A stretch of DNA of 12,551 nt from Deltaproteobacteria bacterium (lineage in GTDB: Bacteria; Desulfobacterota; Desulfuromonadia; Geobacterales; DSM-12255), in assembly GCA_017861215.1 (NCBI GenBank), contig JAGFXN010000012.1, positions 1-12,551 on the forward strand, given 5' to 3'. The translations under genes were made by a program, and so were the position numbers. Every line of letters starts with the position of its first letter. Within the stretch, counting starts at the first letter, position 1. A model generated the notes under the pieces. That model was given only the letters and a program-made list of their open reading frames with translations, did not search any database and had not been told where the DNA came from. Shown in pieces: positions 6,483-12,431 of the stretch.

Positions 6483-8804
6483 TCACGGCTGTTGCAGGGC
6501 ATGGTGGAGAGCTTCCCGGGCATCCTCGATAAAGATGAACTCCAGGTCGTTCTTCACTGTTTCCGGAATGTTTTCCATGGCGTCCCGGTTCCGTTCCGGC
6601 ACCAGCAGGGTCTTGACGCCGGCCCTCCTGGCTGCCAACGCCTTTTCTTTCAGCCCGCCGATCGGCAGAACCCGACCGGTCAGGGTGATTTCTCCGGTCA
6701 TGGCAACGTCCCGGCGCGCCGGGACTCCCTTGAGCAGAGAGACAAGCGCCGTGGCAATGGTTATTCCTGCTGACGGACCGTCCTTCGGGATGCTGCCGGC
6801 AGGAACATGAACATGAATGATGGATTCCGCGAAAGCGTCGGCATCTATGCCGAGTTCTTCCCGGTTCGCCTCTACAAAGGAGAGGGCGGCCCTGGCAGAC
6901 TCTTTCATCACGTCACCCAGGGAGCCGGTGAGGATCAGTTCCGCCTTGCCATGCATCCTGGTTGCCTCTACAAAGATGATGTCGCCGCCGCTTTCGGTCC
7001 AGGCAAGCCCGGTGACGACCCCCACACGGTCCTGTTCTGCCGCCACCTCGTTGATGAATTTCCGGGCGCCGAGGAACTCCTCGACCACCGCCGCGGTAAT
7101 CTCCGTTCGTACCGGCTTCCCCTGGGTGAACTCCTTGGTGACCTTGCGGCAGATGGAAGCAATATTCCTCTGCAGGTTGCGGACACCGGCCTCGCGGGTG
7201 TAGCTGCAGATAATGTTCTGTACCGCTTCCGCCAGGAATGCGGGCGGATGTTCTGCCAGTCCGTTTTCGTCTATCTCGCGAGGGATCAGGTAACGGTCGG
7301 CAATGGCCCCTTTCTCTTCGGTGGTATAGCCGGAGAGCGTAAGCACCTCCATCCTGTCTTTGAGGGCAGAAGGTACCGGGTCGAGCTGGTTGGCCGTGGT
7401 GATGAACATCACCTTGGAGAGATCGAACGGTACGTCGAGATAATGGTCGGTGAAGGTGCTGTTCTGCTCCGGATCCAGAACCTCGAGAAGCGCGCTGGCC
7501 GGGTCGCCGCGAAAATCGATCCCTATTTTGTCCACCTCGTCCAGCATGAAGACAGGGTTGTTGGAACCGGCCCTGAATATCTCCTGGAGAATCCTTCCCG
7601 GCAGGGCGCCGATGTAGGTGCGCCGATGGCCGCGGATCTCCGCTTCATCACGCATCCCTCCCAGCGACATTCTGATGAACTTTCGCCCCAATGCCCTGGC
7701 GATGGATTTGCCGAGAGAAGTTTTCCCGACGCCCGGCGGACCGACGAAGCAGAGAATCGGCCCTTTCATCTTCTCCTTTACGGAGCGGACCGCAAGGTAT
7801 TCGAGTATCCTTTCCTTGACTTCCTTCAGGTTGTAGTGGTCTGCGTCCAGGATTCGTTCCGCCTCGTTGATATCCTTGTTGTCAAGGGTCGAGGTCTGCC
7901 AGGGCATCCCGGCCAGATAGTCGAGATAGGTCCTGATTATGTTGTGTTCAGGAGAAGACGGGTTCATCCTCTCCAGCCTCTGTATCTCGCGATCGGCAAT
8001 GGTGCGGACATCCGCAGGCATGGACGCACTTTCCAGCTTCTTGCGCAACTCGTGCAGTTCGCTGTTTTTCGGGTCTTCCTCTCCCAGTTCCTCCTGGATC
8101 TGTTTCATCTGCTCCCGCAGCAGGTATTCCTTCTGGGTCTTGCCGAGACGCTGGGAGACCTCGTGCTGGATCTCACCCTTTACCTGCAGCCTCTGCACGG
8201 CCTCGGTAAGATGAAGGTAGACCTTTTTCAGACGCTCCACCGGATCGAGGGTCTCAAGCATGTCCTGAAGCTCGTCCAGTGACAGGTCGCAGTAGAGCGC
8301 CACCAGATCTGCCAGGCGGGTCGGCGTATCGATGTAATCGACCATCTTCATGACATCTTTGGGCAGCGGGCGGCCGTAGGAGAGCGCGATCTTCAGCAGC
8401 GCGGAAAGGCTCGCCACCAGGGCGTCAGTCACCACACTCTTTTCAACAAACTCGCGGGCAACCTCCACGTGGCCCAGAGCCAGGGGCGGTTCCCGGGTAA
8501 CCTCGACCAGCCTGCACCTGGCCAGCCCCTCCATGGTCACTGTTACACCGCCATCGGCGGAAAGCCGGGTAAACTCCGTCACATGGCAGACAGTGCCGAT
8601 TTCATGGACTGCCTCGGCAAGGTTGCCGCGGTATTCGCTCCGGTACTTGCATACCACCACCAGGTTGCCATAGTTGCGGCACTCCTCAAAGAGAGGCAGG
8701 TCCTGTTCCTTGAGATAGAGGGTGATCTGCATGTGCGGAAATGCCACCAGCTCGGACTGAGGGTATATGGGCAGGATGTCGGGAATGGAGATGCTGTCGG
8801 TCAT
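6483..8804 (-). CDS. lon: ATP-dependent protease LonA
   Basis: A cytosolic serine protease with fused AAA+ unfoldase, 773 residues from the chosen start. The N-terminal substrate-recognition domain begins IPDILPIYPQSELVAFPHM and is more divergent than the usual LPLLPLRD-type start. The long helical middle (about 200-300) is followed by Walker A GPPGVGKTS (355-363) and Walker B VFMLDEVDK (418-426). The C-terminal protease domain carries the catalytic Ser678 in PKDGPSAG and Lys719 in GGLKEK. An open frame continues 46 codons further upstream to 8942. The start at 8804 is preferred for three reasons: Lon homology begins just after it, AGAGGG (8814-8809) sits four bases before it, and a promoter-like element and a palindrome occupy 8845-8872 inside the upstream extension. 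Lon degrades misfolded and regulatory proteins. Geobacter-type genomes often carry more than one lon, so this may be a paralogue. Confidence 0.95.
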   Translation of the reverse strand: MTDSISIPDILPIYPQSELVAFPHMQITLYLKEQDLPLFEECRNYGNLVVVCKYRSEYRGNLAEAVHEIGTVCHVTEFTRLSADGGVTVTMEGLARCRLVEVTREPPLALGHVEVAREFVEKSVVTDALVASLSALLKIALSYGRPLPKDVMKMVDYIDTPTRLADLVALYCDLSLDELQDMLETLDPVERLKKVYLHLTEAVQRLQVKGEIQHEVSQRLGKTQKEYLLREQMKQIQEELGEEDPKNSELHELRKKLESASMPADVRTIADREIQRLERMNPSSPEHNIIRTYLDYLAGMPWQTSTLDNKDINEAERILDADHYNLKEVKERILEYLAVRSVKEKMKGPILCFVGPPGVGKTSLGKSIARALGRKFIRMSLGGMRDEAEIRGHRRTYIGALPGRILQEIFRAGSNNPVFMLDEVDKIGIDFRGDPASALLEVLDPEQNSTFTDHYLDVPFDLSKVMFITTANQLDPVPSALKDRMEVLTLSGYTTEEKGAIADRYLIPREIDENGLAEHPPAFLAEAVQNIICSYTREAGVRNLQRNIASICRKVTKEFTQGKPVRTEITAAVVEEFLGARKFINEVAAEQDRVGVVTGLAWTESGGDIIFVEATRMHGKAELILTGSLGDVMKESARAALSFVEANREELGIDADAFAESIIHVHVPAGSIPKDGPSAGITIATALVSLLKGVPARRDVAMTGEITLTGRVLPIGGLKEKALAARRAGVKTLLVPERNRDAMENIPETVKNDLEFIFIEDAREALHHALQQP

Positions 8805-8844
8805 GGGACCCTCTATGGTTATTGTTGATGCGATGGTATTGATC

Positions 8845-8872
8845 ATAGTAACAACTGTTGGCCAGCAGTCAA
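8845..8872 (-). promoter_or_regulatory. Predicted sigma70-type promoter of lon
   Basis: On the minus strand, -35 TTGACT (8872-8867) and -10 TACTAT (8850-8845) are separated by 16 bases. An alternative -10, TATGAT (8847-8842), has a 19-base spacer. The predicted start near 8838 gives a leader of about 34 bases to the lon ATG at 8804. Any translation from ATGs at 8942 or 8846 would begin upstream of this start site, so the promoter supports the shorter Lon. Confidence 0.55.
8854..8869. promoter_or_regulatory. Near-perfect 16-bp palindrome within the lon promoter (possible operator)
   Basis: ACTGTTGGCCAGCAGT is self-complementary except for one base pair. It occupies the spacer and overlaps part of the -35 hexamer of the predicted lon promoter. 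A protein bound here would block RNA polymerase, so a repressor site is the natural reading. It does not match the HrcA CIRCE element or the E. coli LexA box. The regulator is unknown. Confidence 0.4.
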
Positions 8873-8972
8873 GGGAGGCGCCCCAATAAGCCGCTCGGCG
8901 AGGGTCTGCAAACAACGGGGCGGAAACTGCTGTCTCCTGCAATCCAGGCTGCCCCGGATTTCCGGCTAATAT

Positions 8973-9260
8973 CTACGGTGCCGCCACTGCCGCGCCGAAC
9001 TTCCGCGCTGCGTCCTCCGCGGAGATCAGGCGCAGGGCGGGCGGCCCTCCCGGGAAGGGGAGCAGCCTCTCCCAGAGCCGGTTGTCCCGCGGATCGCGGT
9101 AGAGCTCAGCCAGTTCCGGCGGGTTTTCGGCCAGTTTTTCGAGCCTGGCGGCAGTGAGCCACTCCACCCGGTCGTAGATCGCATCGCCGGTGACCCGGCC
9201 GCCAAGGTCGAGCCACATGCCCACCAGCTCCTTTTCATCAGCTCTCAGCTCTTCGAACAT
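8973..9260 (-). CDS. Imm27-like orphan immunity-type protein (hypothetical)
   Basis: A small acidic cytosolic protein of 95 residues without signal peptide or membrane segment. A strong Shine-Dalgarno AAGGAGG (9273-9267) six bases before the ATG argues that it is real. The motif order LRADEKELVGMW (5-16), RVEWL (31-35), LYRDPRDNRLWE (53-64), GGPP (71-74) and LISAEDAARKF (78-88) resembles the Imm27 immunity family as I recall it: RIEWL, LY-DP-DGR-WE, GGGPP, then a final Ala-x2-Lys-Tyr. Imm27 members were predicted as immunity proteins from polymorphic toxin loci, but many stand alone. No toxin, Rhs or secretion gene is in this window, so it is an orphan and may have another job. It lies 93 bp after the thioesterase gene on the same strand and 168 bp before the lon start. 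The family call is from memory of motif order, not a search. Confidence 0.6.
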   Translation of the reverse strand: MFEELRADEKELVGMWLDLGGRVTGDAIYDRVEWLTAARLEKLAENPPELAELYRDPRDNRLWERLLPFPGGPPALRLISAEDAARKFGAAVAAP

Positions 9261-9353
9261 CGTTCGCCTCCTTCACTCCAGGATACAGCATGGTTCCATG
9301 AATAAATGATTTCGCGGCAGAGGGAAAGCAAAACTGCTCCGGCGCGCAGCGGC

Positions 9354-10412
9354 TTAATCCACCCGCTGCCGGTAGGCATTCAGCAGGCGCGCATCCTCGG
9401 CATAGGTAACCGGATAGATGAACGGCACCGGCTGCGGCTGCATGTCTTCATCCACGTTGCTGAAGGTGAACAGGCAGGAGTTGGAAAGCGCCTTGTCCCC
9501 GCCGGAGCGGCTGAAGCGCTCGATATCCGACTGCACGGTGATGGTGGTTTTGCCCGTATAGACAACCCTGGCGGTGAACTGCAGCTGATCACCCAGCAGC
9601 ACCGGCTGGTTGAAGTTGATGCGGTTGACCCGGCTCGGCACCGGCCGGCAGGGGGTGACCATCTCGGCCGCCAGCGCGGCCAGCTCATAGGCCTTGCGGA
9701 TGAGGTAGCCGCCGAAGATGGTCTTGGGCACGTTCTCCTGTTCGGGATAGGCACGGCAGGTTGATTCCAGCACCAGGTCCCTGGCGCGCAGACCGCAGAA
9801 ATCTTCCGCCTCCTGCTCCTTGTGCAGTTTCTTCAGGAACAGGTACTCGTCCAGGGACGGCATCTCCTCCGCCTTGGCCAGCCCGTCACGGTAGGTCTGG
9901 CGACGCTGTTCGGCCTTCCGGTAACGCTTCACATCCACTTCCTGCTCATACTTCAGTGGTGGCAGCACCAGGCTTCTGGCCTCGCCGCTGTCAGTCGAGC
10001 GGGCAACCATGGTGAAGTAGCAGGTTGCCAGATGGCTGGAACCCGCCCCGAGGCATTCCACCCGGATGCCGACCTCCATCGAGGATTTGCCCACATGGTT
10101 GAGCTGGGCCGAAAACACCAGATCGTGCCGGGTGTCGGCCGGATTGCGCAGGACGATGCTGTCCACGGCAGCTGTGACCACCCGGGCCTCGGGATAGAAG
10201 CGGTGCACATAGGCCAGGGCAGTGTTTTCAGCCACCTTGTCGAGCGTTTCCAGCAGCTTGCCGAAGCGGATGTTGCCGACCATCTCGCAGTCACGCGCCA
10301 GGAATCGCCTGGCCAGATCAGGGTCGGTCGAGAACGGCAGAACGAACAGATACCTGGTGTCATGGGGGGTCAGGAGTTCATAGCCCGTAGCAGTGTTATC
10401 GTGTGCAGTCAT
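9354..10412 (-). CDS. Double-hotdog acyl-CoA thioesterase (ACOT9/BFIT-like)
   Basis: A cytosolic protein of 352 residues that probably hydrolyses acyl-CoA to free fatty acid and CoA. Two hotdog (HotDog ACOT) domains are visible. The first is at about 44-140, with GNIRFGKLLETLDKVAENTA (46-65) and VDSIVLRNPADTRHDLVFSA (83-102). The second is at about 227-322, with the parallel blocks IFGGYLIRKAYELAALAA (232-249) and VNRINFNQPVLLGDQLQFTA (262-281). A charged linker (about 155-205) separates them. The paired G-x-L helix and NF/NPV-x-x-GD strand are the usual marks of acyl-CoA thioesterases related to ACOT9. GGAG seven bases before the ATG supports the start. It follows the glycerophosphodiesterase gene after 49 bp on the same strand, so the two may be co-transcribed and act in lipid turnover (inference). 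The substrate chain length cannot be told. Confidence 0.85.
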   Translation of the reverse strand: MTAHDNTATGYELLTPHDTRYLFVLPFSTDPDLARRFLARDCEMVGNIRFGKLLETLDKVAENTALAYVHRFYPEARVVTAAVDSIVLRNPADTRHDLVFSAQLNHVGKSSMEVGIRVECLGAGSSHLATCYFTMVARSTDSGEARSLVLPPLKYEQEVDVKRYRKAEQRRQTYRDGLAKAEEMPSLDEYLFLKKLHKEQEAEDFCGLRARDLVLESTCRAYPEQENVPKTIFGGYLIRKAYELAALAAEMVTPCRPVPSRVNRINFNQPVLLGDQLQFTARVVYTGKTTITVQSDIERFSRSGGDKALSNSCLFTFSNVDEDMQPQPVPFIYPVTYAEDARLLNAYRQRVD

Positions 10413-10439
10413 GTGTTGTCTCCGTCTAAGGTGAGGTAC

Positions 10440-10456
10440 CTACTGCCTGGCAGCAG
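10440..10456. promoter_or_regulatory. 17-bp imperfect palindrome upstream of the thioesterase gene
   Basis: CTACTGCCTGGCAGCAG has 8-bp arms with one mismatch around a single central base. It lies between the stop of the phosphodiesterase gene and the start of the thioesterase gene. With no loop and no T-tract it is not a terminator. It could be an operator for the thioesterase gene or a chance symmetry. Confidence 0.25.
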
Positions 10457-10461
10457 CCTTT

Positions 10462-11235
10462 TTACCGGGACAGTGACCGGCTTCGGGGGTGACCGGCGCA
10501 GAGTTTTTGCCGCAGCCAGCCGGGACGATTGGTCATGATGGAATCCACTCCCAGAGCGACAAAACGGCGGGCCGCAGCCGCGGCATCAACGGTCCAGACA
10601 TGGATCTCATACCCTTCGCGCCGTAAAGCGGCCACGAAGCGCTCGTCAAGAATCGCCCGCCCCCGGATGGCAAGGCCATCGAACCCGCTGCGGCGGAGAG
10701 TGGCAAGAATCTCTTCCCGTGAGGGGCGCCAGACACCGCCCGGCAGCCAGCGGCGGCAGTCGGTGAGCCAGCAGGCGCGATAGCCCGGCAGCTGCGCCTT
10801 CAACTCCGCCAGCAACGGGGCGCTGAAGGCCAGCAGCCGCAGCTGCTCCGGAGCCGTCCCGGACCGGGCCAACTCCTGCACCAGCGGCGCGACAATCTCC
10901 GGACCGCTCTTCAGTTCGATGAACAGTCTCTTTCCCGGCAACAGACAGGCCAGCACTTCGGCAAGGGTGGGAATCCGCTCCCCCTGCCAGGCAGGTCCCT
11001 GCCAGCGCCCCGCATCGAGACGGCGCAGTTCTGGCAGCAGGGATGAAGCAACGTCAAGGTCCTTCTCGGCGGTGCGCCCGGTCGAGGCGTCGTGCAGACA
11101 GACAACCCGGCCGTCGCCACTCACCCGGAAATCAGCCTCGATCCCGTCGGCACCCTCCTCCCAGGCAAGACGGAAGGCGGCAAGGGTGTTTTCCGGCGCA
11201 TGGCGCGAGGCGCCGCGATGACCAATTATCATCAT
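10462..11235 (-). CDS. Glycerophosphodiester phosphodiesterase (GDPD, UgpQ/GlpQ type)
   Basis: A protein of 257 residues hydrolysing glycerophosphodiesters from phospholipid breakdown to glycerol-3-phosphate and an alcohol. The TIM-barrel GDPD signature is complete: HRGASRHAPENTLAAF (6-21) with catalytic His6 and Arg7, the metal ligands Glu33 and Asp35 in GIEADFRV, HDAS with His48, IPTLAEVL (88-95), FIELK with Glu107, and the C-terminal VDSIMTNRPGWL. There is no signal peptide, so it should act in the cytosol like UgpQ rather than in the periplasm like GlpQ. Two adjacent ATGs (11235, 11232) could serve as start; the Shine-Dalgarno AGG is weak. The thioesterase gene follows after 49 bp. No glycerol-3-phosphate transporter is nearby. 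The basic tail after about residue 240 is not part of the core domain. Confidence 0.95.
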   Translation of the reverse strand: MMIIGHRGASRHAPENTLAAFRLAWEEGADGIEADFRVSGDGRVVCLHDASTGRTAEKDLDVASSLLPELRRLDAGRWQGPAWQGERIPTLAEVLACLLPGKRLFIELKSGPEIVAPLVQELARSGTAPEQLRLLAFSAPLLAELKAQLPGYRACWLTDCRRWLPGGVWRPSREEILATLRRSGFDGLAIRGRAILDERFVAALRREGYEIHVWTVDAAAAARRFVALGVDSIMTNRPGWLRQKLCAGHPRSRSLSR

Positions 11236-11305
11236 ACATGAAACCTGATCATTCTGCCGCCACTATGCCTCTCCGTCATCGCGGCTGCTCCGCAAAGCCC
11301 ATCAG

Positions 11306-11335
11306 AAAAAAAAGGGGATGGATTCCTCCATCCCC
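11306..11335 (-). terminator. Rho-independent terminator of the cytochrome c7 gene
   Basis: On the minus strand, GGGGATGGA, loop GGAA, TCCATCCCC form a perfect 9-bp GC-rich stem capped by a GNRA-type tetraloop, immediately followed by eight T residues. It begins about 20 bases after the cytochrome stop codon. It isolates the cytochrome transcript from the downstream phosphodiesterase gene. Confidence 0.95.
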
Positions 11336-11355
11336 CGTCATGCCCCGGAATCTTC

Positions 11356-11640
11356 TTACTTCTTGTGACAATCGCCACACTTGACAGGGCCTTTTTTCAT
11401 TTCTTCGTGGCACCCTTTGCAGGTCTTGTGAGCCCAGTCCTTACCCAGGCCGGCAATCTTGCCGCCGGTTTCCATGTCATGGCAGGCTTTGCAGCCCTTG
11501 GACTGCTTTACTTCCATGTGTTTGCTGTGCGGGAAGGCAACATTGCCGTTCTTGGCCGGCAGGCTGATCACATCACTTACAGCGAAGGTGGTGCCGGCAG
11601 TAAAAAGGGTGAGTGCAACTGCTGAGATAATCCGCTTCAT
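11356..11640 (-). CDS. PpcA-family triheme periplasmic cytochrome c7
   Basis: A secreted c-type cytochrome: a 94-residue precursor with a signal peptide MKRIISAVALTLFTAGTTFA cut after residue 20, leaving about 74 residues. Three CXXCH heme sites are at 50-54, 74-78 and 88-92. The distal ligands match the PpcA pattern: His38 and His41 in FPHSKH, and His71. The C-terminal half (HKTCKGCHEEMKKGPVKCGD, then CHKK) is nearly the same as Geobacter PpcA/PpcB as I recall them. The family carries electrons through the periplasm from the inner-membrane quinol side to outer-membrane cytochromes during metal or electrode respiration. The start at 11640 is chosen over the frame opening at 11697 because AAGGAGG (11654-11648) sits seven bases upstream and the signal peptide begins there. 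It has its own promoter and terminator, so it is monocistronic. Which Ppc paralogue (A-E) it is cannot be told. Confidence 0.96.
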   Translation of the reverse strand: MKRIISAVALTLFTAGTTFAVSDVISLPAKNGNVAFPHSKHMEVKQSKGCKACHDMETGGKIAGLGKDWAHKTCKGCHEEMKKGPVKCGDCHKK

Positions 11641-11669
11641 GGTAAAACCTCCTTGTAGATAGTTGAGAA

Positions 11670-11697
11670 ATGATACCAACATCAGCACGGATTGCAA
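11670..11697 (-). promoter_or_regulatory. Predicted sigma70-type promoter of the cytochrome c7 gene
   Basis: On the minus strand, -35 TTGCAA (11697-11692) and -10 TATCAT (11675-11670) are separated by 16 bases. The predicted start near 11663 leaves a leader of roughly 22 bases containing the strong AAGGAGG. It lies just after the decayed LysR reading frame. The initiation signals make 11640 the functional start. Confidence 0.65.
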
Positions 11698-11706
11698 GAG
11701 CTCCGC

Positions 11707-11922
11707 TCACTTCTTTCCGTCGCGCAGCAGGTGGTGCGTCAAGAGCTGCAGGGGAATTGCGTCAGCCTACCCCGGAGCGATCGACGGCATCCCGTACGGC
11801 TCCTCCATGAATCTGAGCCGCTGCGCTACTGCCAACGGGGTAATGTTGAGGTCGCTGGCCGCCCGGGAAAAGCTTCCGCTCTCCAGAACCGCCTGCAGAG
11901 TCTTAAAATATCCGGTCTCCAT
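11707..11922 (-). pseudogene. Remnant of a LysR-type regulator (N-terminal helix-turn-helix only)
   Basis: From the ATG at 11922, with AGGAGG (11935-11930) seven bases upstream, the frame reads METGYFKTLQAVLESGSFSR, then AASDLNITPLAVAQRLRFMEEPYG. This is the first 44 residues of a LysR-type winged helix-turn-helix, closest in style to ArgP/IciA. It then meets a TAG at 11769-11767, giving only 51 residues. In the same frame a further stretch, including LQLLTHHLLRDGKK, runs to a second stop at 11709-11707; LLTHH resembles the start of the linker helix of such regulators. Normal members are about 290-300 residues with an effector-binding domain, which is absent here; the cytochrome gene follows instead. 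It looks like a gene cut by deletion and then decaying, although initiation signals are intact and a 51-residue DNA-binding peptide could still be made. Confidence 0.7.
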
Positions 11923-11967
11923 ATCACGCCCTCCTGACAGTTGAAAGGCCTCCTGTAGCGTAATTTC

Positions 11968-12016
11968 AATAAGACAGTCTAATAGTAGAATAAGACAATC
12001 TAATAGCTTGATAAGA
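11968..12016. repeat. 21-bp-phased direct repeats (AATAAGACARTCTAATAG)
   Basis: AATAAGACAGTCTAATAG (11968-11985) and AATAAGACAATCTAATAG (11989-12006) are 18-base copies with one difference, exactly 21 bp apart. A third ATAAGA begins at 12011, again 21 bp on, though the rest of that copy has drifted. Twenty-one bp is two helical turns, so the copies face the same side of the DNA, as expected for sites bound side by side by a regulator. The regulator is unknown. Confidence 0.75.
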
Positions 12017-12027
12017 AAAATATCAAG
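12007..12027. repeat. Perfect inverted repeat CTTGATA-N7-TATCAAG
   Basis: Two 7-bp arms separated by AGAAAAA, spanning 21 bp and directly abutting the second direct repeat. It could bind a dimeric regulator as DNA or form a weak AT-rich stem-loop. It is not a terminator on either strand because no suitable GC-rich stem exists. Confidence 0.6.
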
Positions 12028-12068
12028 CAAACCAATACTAATAAATTAATAAGAATACTTAGTTTTTA

Positions 12069-12108
12069 ATATATAGCAATTACCGGTTTCAATTCATATA
12101 TATAGCAA
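12069..12108. repeat. Direct repeat ATATATAGCAA (two copies, 29 bp apart)
   Basis: ATATATAGCAA occurs at 12069-12079 and again at 12098-12108, each followed by a further A/T run. The second copy ends about 48 bp upstream of the -24 element of the predicted sigma54 promoter. It may be a second set of protein sites or simply part of an AT-rich, bendable spacer. Confidence 0.45.
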
Positions 12109-12155
12109 ATTATCTACCCCAACTCGACCGGTATCCGGCCGGGAAGAGACAATTC

Positions 12156-12173
12156 TTGGAATTGAAATTGCAT
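12156..12173 (+). promoter_or_regulatory. Predicted sigma54 (-24/-12) promoter reading toward the 12432 gene
   Basis: TTGGAATTGAAATTGCAT matches the RpoN consensus TGGCAC-N5-TTGCW: TGG at 12157-12159, TTGCA at 12168-12172, and the invariant GG (12158-12159) and GC (12170-12171) at the required 10-base separation. Only the C of TGGC and the distal base of that half differ. Transcription would start near 12183, about 250 bases before the plus-strand gene. Phased repeats at 11968-12027 would then lie at about -215 to -156, the usual place for bacterial enhancer-binding-protein sites. RpoN is known to be important in Geobacter. This is a single motif match and has not been tested. Confidence 0.5.
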
Positions 12174-12431
12174 CGCACGGTAGGCGAATAACAGAGAAAG
12201 GATAAAGGGACATCTTCCATACAGTCGCTCCAGTATCTACCGCCGAAAAAGTTTTCAGTGCCTCGGACCTCTGCCCCTTCACCGCCTGTACACATACCCT
12301 AGACACTGCTGAATCAAAGAGAAAGCGCTAAGGCTTAAAGAAAAAGCACCACATGCGGCCGGTTTCAGGAGGGCTGGTCAATAAATGATTGTTGTTAAAA
12401 AGTTGTCACCCTAAAAAAGGAGAAAAAAGAA

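Larger units (their letters stand above)
11923..12431. other. 509-bp gene-free divergent regulatory region, partly very AT-rich
   Basis: No convincing gene lies between the LysR remnant and the plus-strand gene at 12432. The left part (about 11960-12118) is strongly AT-rich, unlike the rest of the window, and holds phased direct repeats, an inverted repeat and a repeated ATATATAGCAA word. The middle holds a -24/-12 promoter match (12156-12173). The right part (about 12184-12431) would be a transcribed leader of about 250 bases if that promoter is used. I saw no GEMM/cyclic-dinucleotide riboswitch core and no strong hairpin there. Confidence 0.6.

Noticed and set aside
6807..8282. Long plus-strand frame of 491 residues opposite lon
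   Set aside because: Antisense to a fully conserved Lon protease; composition is that of a shadow frame.
8805..8942. N-terminal 46-residue extension of Lon
   Set aside because: It contains the predicted promoter and palindrome, has no Lon-like sequence, and a better ribosome-binding site precedes the ATG at 8804.
9298..9312. Word AATAAATGATT shared with 12380-12390
   Set aside because: An 11-base AT-rich match in two unrelated settings with no flanking similarity; likely chance.
9320..9352. Terminator after the thioesterase gene
   Set aside because: A CTGC/GCAG stem before TTTT is only 4 bp, too weak to call.
11641..11697. 19-residue upstream extension of the cytochrome c7
   Set aside because: It would place residues before a complete signal peptide; AAGGAGG and a promoter element lie within it.
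12094..12306. Minus-strand frame of 70 residues in the gene-free region
   Set aside because: It begins with GTG without a Shine-Dalgarno, resembles no family, and covers the predicted sigma54 promoter.
12389..12417. Sigma70 promoter TTGTTG-N17-TAAAAA just before 12432
   Set aside because: The -10 overlaps the Shine-Dalgarno, so transcripts would lack a ribosome-binding site.
12180..12431. GEMM (cyclic-dinucleotide) riboswitch before the cytochrome-like gene
   Set aside because: Looked for because such switches precede Geobacter cytochrome genes, but the conserved GACGCAAAGC-type core is absent.
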